In this document: positions 59,309 through 64,000 of the stretch, in pieces
How positions within the stretch are numbered: position 1 is the stretch's first letter
How the letters are laid out: every line of letters starts with the position of its first letter
Source: Actinomycetota bacterium
GTDB lineage: Bacteria > Actinomycetota > Thermoleophilia > Solirubrobacterales > Solirubrobacteraceae
Direction: 5' to 3'
Assembly (NCBI GenBank): GCA_005885515.1
Contig: VAWK01000052.1
Coordinates: 7,268-71,267 of the forward strand
DNA length: 64,000 nucleotides
The notes under the pieces: generated by a model
Databases searched by the model: none
The model's input: only the letters and a program-made list of their open reading frames with translations
Told to the model about the DNA's origin: nothing
Made by a program: the position numbers and the translations under genes

Positions 59309-59356
59309 CAGCGCGCCGTCGGGGTGAATCCGTGGCGATCCATAAGCTGTCGCGCG

Positions 59357-60229
59357 GTGCACCCCATCTCCTACTTCCAGGCCGTGATCCTCGGCCTGAC
59401 CCAGGGAGTAGCCGAGCCGTTCCCGATTTCCAGCCTCGGTCACGGCGTGGTTCTGCCTCGCCTGGCCGGGTGGCACATCCACCAGAACGACAAGTTCTTC
59501 CTCACGTTCCTCGTCGCCACCCACCTCGCCACGGCGCTGGTGCTGCTGGCGCTGTTCCTGTCCGATTGGGTGAGGATCGTCAAGGGGCTGTGGCGCTCGC
59601 TGGGCGTGCGCGAGATCCGCGCCGAGGACACCGACGCCCGCCTCGGTTGGCTGCTCGTGGCGGGCACGATCCCGGTGGGAATCATCGGGCTGGTGCTCGA
59701 GACCCCGCTGCGCAAACTGTTTGCCTCGCCCGTAACCGCGGCCGTCTTCCTGGTGGTCAACGGGGTCGCGCTGCTCGTGTTCGAGCGCCTGCGACGGCGA
59801 CCGCCCCGTCCTGGCGACTACCTGGGCGACGCCGACGCTCGCATCGCCAAACTCAGCTGGCGCCAGGCGATCGCCGTCGGCACCTCCCAGGCGGCGGCGC
59901 TCGTGCCGGGCATCTCGCGGTCGGGGTTCTCGATGGGCGGCGGCCTGCTCGTGGGTCTCTCAAACGAGGACGCGGCACGCTATGGCTTCCTGCTGGCCAC
60001 GCCGGTGATCTTCGCCGCCGCCGCGCTGAAGCTGCCCGAACTGTTCGGCAAGGAGGGCAATGGCGTGCGCGGCCCGGCGTTGGTGGCGGGCCTGTGCGCG
60101 GCCGTGACGACGTTCCTGGCCGTGAAGTTCTTGCTGCGCTACTTCCAGTCCAACCGGCTGACGCCGTTCGGCGCCTACTGCATAGGCTTCGGCGCGGCCT
60201 GCCTGCTCGTGTTCGCGTTGGGGGGCTAG
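59357..60229 (+). CDS. uppP: Undecaprenyl-diphosphate phosphatase (UppP/BacA)
   Basis: [70 protein letters not shown]. Confidence 0.93.
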   Translation: MHPISYFQAVILGLTQGVAEPFPISSLGHGVVLPRLAGWHIHQNDKFFLTFLVATHLATALVLLALFLSDWVRIVKGLWRSLGVREIRAEDTDARLGWLLVAGTIPVGIIGLVLETPLRKLFASPVTAAVFLVVNGVALLVFERLRRRPPRPGDYLGDADARIAKLSWRQAIAVGTSQAAALVPGISRSGFSMGGGLLVGLSNEDAARYGFLLATPVIFAAAALKLPELFGKEGNGVRGPALVAGLCAAVTTFLAVKFLLRYFQSNRLTPFGAYCIGFGAACLLVFALGG

Positions 60230-60293
60230 CGCATCCGGGCGGGCCTGACACAGCCGGGCCCGGTCTTGCGAGCTCGGGCGGGAGGGCGGTGCC

Positions 60294-60554
60294 TTACGCC
60301 TGGGAGCTGACCGAGCCGGCTTTGGGCCCGGTCTGAAACCAGGCGAACGCGAAGCACGCGAGCGCCACGACGAGCGCCGCGATGCCGTGCTTGGTGTGGT
60401 GGTGATTGGCCTCGGCGCTGGCCGCCGAGGTGTGCCCGGGAAAGAACGACGGCAGCGAATGCTCGGGCTCGACGAAGTAGATTACTGCGACGACCACAAG
60501 CAGGACGCCGAGGACGACGACCGGCAGGATGAGCTTGCGCAGGTTGCCGCTCAT
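60294..60554 (-). CDS. Small membrane protein, hypothetical
   Basis: Two TM segments separated by HHHTKH-containing loop. Confidence 0.65.
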   Translation of the reverse strand: MSGNLRKLILPVVVLGVLLVVVAVIYFVEPEHSLPSFFPGHTSAASAEANHHHTKHGIAALVVALACFAFAWFQTGPKAGSVSSQA

Positions 60555-60645
60555 GGTCGCTCGATGGTAGAGCACGGTCGCGCCCACTCCCGGCGCTGCA
60601 GCGCGGCTGTCGCCATCATGCGGCTGCGGCGATCATTAAGGAGCC

Positions 60646-61614
60646 ATGACGATCCCAAGAACGCCTCCGCGTATGTTCGAGACCCGCAGCCAGGCCTGGC
60701 GGGAGGTCGGCCTGCTGCGCCAGATCAGCCCGCGCGTGGTCAAGCGCGCGCGCGTGGAGGCGCTCGTGCTCGTGCCGCTGTTTGTGGGCGTGGTGATCGT
60801 CTACGACAACCGCGCGAGCCTGCTCGGCGCCGCCCGCCACCACCACGGCCGGGCGACCAGCGAACTCGAAGCTCCGCTGGAGACGCTCGTGACGGCCGTC
60901 GCGGTCATCACGCTGGTGATGCTCGGCTGGGCGATCGCGCGCGACGTGGGCCGGGCATTGGGGCCGCCGCTGTTCAGGCGCCTGGATCCCGCCACGGCGG
61001 GGACGGTCGGGTTCCTCATCCGCTTGCTGACGGTCGTGCTCGCGCTGGTGGTCGCATTCTGGGTCGCGGGCGTCGAAGCGCGCACGCTGGCGCTCGGCGG
61101 CGCGTTCACCGCGGTGATCCTCGGCCTCGCTGCGCAGCAGACGCTCGGCAACGTGATCGCGGGCACCGTCCTGCTCAGCGCTCGCCCGTTCCGCGTCGGC
61201 GACGTCGTGCGCCTCCAGGGCGGCACGCTCGGGGGCCAGCTCGAGGGCACGGTGAGTTCGCTGGGTCTTCTTTACACCACGCTGGCCAAAGGCGAGGACT
61301 CGATCATGGTGCCCAACAGCGCCGTGCTTAACGCCGCCGTGCTGCCCGTGCGCGAGCCGGAGGCCGTGAGCCTGCGCGCGCGCCTGCGCCCCGGGATGAC
61401 CCCCAGCGACTTGCAGGAACTGCTCGAGAAGTCGCTCCGCACGCCGCTGCGCGGCGTGCCCCGCATCACGCTCGAGGAGGTGGACGGCGAGGAGGTCGTC
61501 GTCCGCATCGCCGCGACGCCGCGGCTCGCGGCCGAAGGCCGCCAGCTCGCGAGCGAGCTGCTCAGCGTGGTCTCGCGCGAGACGCGCACGCCCGATCAGG
61601 CGCACACGCGGTAG
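60646..61614 (+). CDS. Mechanosensitive ion channel (MscS) family protein
   Basis: LGLAAQQTLGNVIAGTVLLSARPFRVGDVVRLQG...VSSLGLLYTTLAKGEDSIMVPNSAVLNAAV. Confidence 0.93.
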   Translation: MTIPRTPPRMFETRSQAWREVGLLRQISPRVVKRARVEALVLVPLFVGVVIVYDNRASLLGAARHHHGRATSELEAPLETLVTAVAVITLVMLGWAIARDVGRALGPPLFRRLDPATAGTVGFLIRLLTVVLALVVAFWVAGVEARTLALGGAFTAVILGLAAQQTLGNVIAGTVLLSARPFRVGDVVRLQGGTLGGQLEGTVSSLGLLYTTLAKGEDSIMVPNSAVLNAAVLPVREPEAVSLRARLRPGMTPSDLQELLEKSLRTPLRGVPRITLEEVDGEEVVVRIAATPRLAAEGRQLASELLSVVSRETRTPDQAHTR

Positions 61615-62414
61615 CGCAGAAACAGCTGCGAGCCACTCTCGAGCAGGCCCACCAGCTCGAGCTCGACCGGCGCATCGAGGGCCGGACCGGCGACGATGCG
61701 AAGCGACTCGCCGCTGGGGGGGTCCCCGCCGGCGAGTTTCGGAGACAGCGTCAGCAACAGCTCGTCCACGAGCGCGGCCGCGAGCAGGTGCGAGTTCAGG
61801 TGCGGTCCGCCCTCGCAGAGCAGCGAGCGAACCGCGAAGCGCTCGTGCAGCTCGGCGAGCGCTCGCGGCAAATCCAGGCTGCCGTGGCGCTCGGCGCGCA
61901 CGTACTCGATCTGCGCCGCCGCCCCCGTGAGGCTTGCCGGCGAGGCGGTGATGATCGCCACGCGGGCATCCGGGTCGGCCAGCAGCGGTAGGTCCGCGGG
62001 CAGCGCCAGGCGCCCGGAGACGATGCACGCGAGTGGTTGCTCGCTGCGGCCGCGCTCGCGCCGCAGGCGCCTGGGGCCGTCCTCGCGGATGATCGGACCG
62101 TAGCGCTCGGTGCGCACGGTGCCGGCACCGGCCATGACCGCGTCCACCGCGCTCCGCAGGGCGTGGAACAGCTCGCGGTCGGCGCGGTCGCCGAGCGGCC
62201 GCGAGCGGCCCTCGATGCTCGCCCGCCCGTCGGCGGTGCTGATCATGTTCAGCAGCACGTATGGCCGCGCCGGCGGCGAATGCTCGGTGGCCGACAGCTC
62301 GAGCTGATCGGCGATCTGCTGTGCCGTCGCCGGCTCGCCCGGGGGCAGCAGCCGCCGCAGCATCACCTGCTCGTCCGGCGCGCGCTCGGCGTTTGACCCG
62401 GTCGCGATGCCCAT
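61596..62414 (-). CDS. RibD C-terminal/dihydrofolate reductase family pyrimidine reductase
   Basis: RPYVLLNMISTADGRASIEGRSRPLGDRADRELFHALRSAVDAVMAGAGTVRTERYGP; LLCEGGPHLNSHLLAAALVDEL. Confidence 0.92.
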   Translation of the reverse strand: MGIATGSNAERAPDEQVMLRRLLPPGEPATAQQIADQLELSATEHSPPARPYVLLNMISTADGRASIEGRSRPLGDRADRELFHALRSAVDAVMAGAGTVRTERYGPIIREDGPRRLRRERGRSEQPLACIVSGRLALPADLPLLADPDARVAIITASPASLTGAAAQIEYVRAERHGSLDLPRALAELHERFAVRSLLCEGGPHLNSHLLAAALVDELLLTLSPKLAGGDPPSGESLRIVAGPALDAPVELELVGLLESGSQLFLRYRVCA

Positions 62415-62484
62415 GCCTAGGCCACCCTAGCCGGGGCGACCACGGCGAGCTTGGCTGCGCGGCATGTTTACGTCTTCAGAGCAA

Positions 62485-62524
62485 CCGGCCACGACGACGT
62501 GCTACGGTCGTGGGGTCTGGCCGG
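62485..62524 (+). promoter_or_regulatory. Structured 5' leader hairpin upstream of csp
   Basis: CCGGCCACGAC...GTCGTGGGGTCTGGCCGG nested complementarity. Confidence 0.5.
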
Positions 62525-62623
62525 CTGTAAGGACCGGCAAAAAGTGGTGCAGGCGCTCGCAGGTCGAAGCTCTAGAAGCATCCTCCGCGCAGCAGCACGC
62601 ACATACCGTGGAGGAGTTCCCAC

Positions 62624-62827
62624 ATGCCAACTGGCACCGTAAAGTGGTTCAGCGACGACAAGGGGTTTGGATTCATCACCCCTGACGACGGTGACAAGGA
62701 CCTGTTCGTCCACCACACCGGCATCAACGGAGAGGGCTATCGGTCGCTGCAGGAGGGTGCGAAGGTGTCCTACGACCCCGAGCAGGGCGACAAGGGCCCC
62801 AAGGCCGTCAACGTAACGGCTATCTAA
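62624..62827 (+). CDS. cspA: Cold-shock domain protein (CspA family)
   Basis: [32 protein letters not shown]. Confidence 0.97.
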   Translation: MPTGTVKWFSDDKGFGFITPDDGDKDLFVHHTGINGEGYRSLQEGAKVSYDPEQGDKGPKAVNVTAI

Positions 62828-62850
62828 GCCGGGCGAGGCTGCTTTAGCCT

Positions 62851-62878
62851 TTGAGGGCTCGCTGCGGCGGGCCCTCAA
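62851..62878 (+). terminator. Hairpin TTGAGGGC-N12-GCCCTCAA downstream of csp (no U-tract)
   Basis: 8-bp perfect arms. Confidence 0.5.
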
Positions 62879-62880
62879 TC

Positions 62881-64000
62881 ATGTCCGGCGACGCTCGAGC
62901 CCTCCCTCTCCGGGACACGCCCGTCGGCGGCCCGGCGGCGGCGAGACGGCGACGCCTTCGCGGCCGGCGCGCCGGCGCGCTGATCGGCGCAAGCCGCGCG
63001 CAGTGGCTGGGCGCTATCTGCCTGCTGGCGATCGTCGCGGGCAGCCTGCTCGTCGTGGTGATGGCGGCGGACCGGCCGAGCATCCTGTCGCCGACCACGC
63101 ACGCGAGCTTCTTTCCTCGCTGGATGGCCGGTCCGCTCGGCGGCGCCTGGCCGGGACTCACGCGCAACACCACCGTGCTCCGGTGGTTGTTCAGCGGGGC
63201 GATCGTGGCTATGTACGTGGCCTACCTGCTGGCGCTTCGGTACGCACCCGCGCTGCCGGCCCGCTCGGTGATCGCCGCGGTCGTGCTCGTGCACTGCTTC
63301 TTTTTGCTCGCGCCGCCCATGGCGCTGACCGACGTCTTCAACTACATCAACTACGGGCGCATGGAGGTCGTGCACCACCTGAACCCCTACACCACCATCC
63401 CCATACTGGAGCCCCACAGCGATCCCAGCTACGCGGTCAGCAACTGGCATCAGCTGCTGAGCCCCTACGGGCCGCTGTTCACGCTGCTGACGTTCGCCGT
63501 GGTGCCGCTCGGGGTGGCCGCCTCCTTCTGGGGGCTCAAGCTGATCCTCGTCGCCGCCAGCCTGGCGACGATCGCGCTCGTATGGCGCTGCGCGCGCCTG
63601 CTGGGGCGCGACCCGGTGGCGGCGATCGTGCTCGTTGGCCTCAACCCGATCGTGCTCGTGTGGGGACTGGGCGGGGACCACAACGACTCACTGATGCTGC
63701 TGTTGATCATGCTCGGGTTCTTTCTGCTGCTGCGCGCGCGCCCGACAGGCGTCGGTGACCGCCGGGGCGGGCCGGCGCGGTGGCTGCTGCCGCTGTCGCC
63801 GACGGAGATCGTGGCGGGATGCACGTTCGTGGCGGCGGCGGCGATCAAGGCGTCGGCCGGGGTGCTCATCCCTGTCGTCCTGGCTGGGCTGCTGCGCTCA
63901 CGCAGGCGCCTGGTCCAGGTGATGCTGGGGATGCTGCTCGCCGCTGCCGCGGTCGGGGGTGCCAGCCTGATCGCGTTCGGCTTGCACGTTCCGGATCTGA
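62881..64000 (+). CDS. Polyprenol-phosphate-mannose-dependent mannosyltransferase-like (DUF2029/GT87-type) membrane protein, 3' end outside window
   Basis: Open frame from ATG 62881 to window end (read directly; absent from ORF track because no stop); PPMALTDVFNYINYGRMEVVHHLNPYTTIP, LSPYGPLFTLL, LNPIVLVWGLGGDHNDSLM. Confidence 0.85.
   Translation, partial: MSGDARALPLRDTPVGGPAAARRRRLRGRRAGALIGASRAQWLGAICLLAIVAGSLLVVVMAADRPSILSPTTHASFFPRWMAGPLGGAWPGLTRNTTVLRWLFSGAIVAMYVAYLLALRYAPALPARSVIAAVVLVHCFFLLAPPMALTDVFNYINYGRMEVVHHLNPYTTIPILEPHSDPSYAVSNWHQLLSPYGPLFTLLTFAVVPLGVAASFWGLKLILVAASLATIALVWRCARLLGRDPVAAIVLVGLNPIVLVWGLGGDHNDSLMLLLIMLGFFLLLRARPTGVGDRRGGPARWLLPLSPTEIVAGCTFVAAAAIKASAGVLIPVVLAGLLRSRRRLVQVMLGMLLAAAAVGGASLIAFGLHVPDL

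Noticed and set aside
60616-62028. 470-aa minus-strand ORF
   Set aside because: Antisense shadow of mscS and part of the RibD-like gene region; no motif.

Overview
High-GC window from an actinobacterial chromosome, most like Solirubrobacterales/Thermoleophilia (taxonomic inference from gene content and composition only). No rRNA, tRNA, CRISPR, transposase or phage genes were seen. From left to right: (1) an accessory catabolic/redox region at 0-24 kb: SDRs, two paralogous TetR modules around a GST and a flavin monooxygenase, a fatty-acyl reductase + WS/DGAT wax-ester pair, a MerR module, a ZnF-UBP + cNMP-binding TrxR-like pair, and VOC, AKR, AlkA and WYL genes. (2) 24-34 kb: UdgX, two phosphoesterase/phospholipase C-like genes, a truncated pstS remnant and a DrrAB-like ABC exporter. 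(3) 34-45 kb: a frameshifted typA/bipA, a Zn/Mn-type ABC importer and an MMPL transporter. (4) 45-56 kb: a phosphate/polyphosphate cluster (peroxiredoxin, ppk1, sixA, atypical PhoB-like regulator, phoU, pstBACS, receiver-less winged-helix regulator, DUF47). (5) 56-64 kb: cysD-cysNC, uppP, mscS, a RibD-like reductase, csp and a mannosyltransferase-like gene running off the end. The strongest unexplained signals are: exact 11-bp direct-repeat arrays (GTGAA-type core, PHO-box-like) at four places in and near the phosphate cluster, which encodes two winged-helix regulators that both lack a canonical receiver and has no histidine kinase; recurrent ~110-bp tail-to-tail coding overlaps, one carrying a perfect 27-bp tandem duplication read in both genes; several perfect operator palindromes; and two apparent frameshift pseudogenes (typA, DUF2867). 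All assignments come from reading the sequence and the supplied translations; no database search was run.
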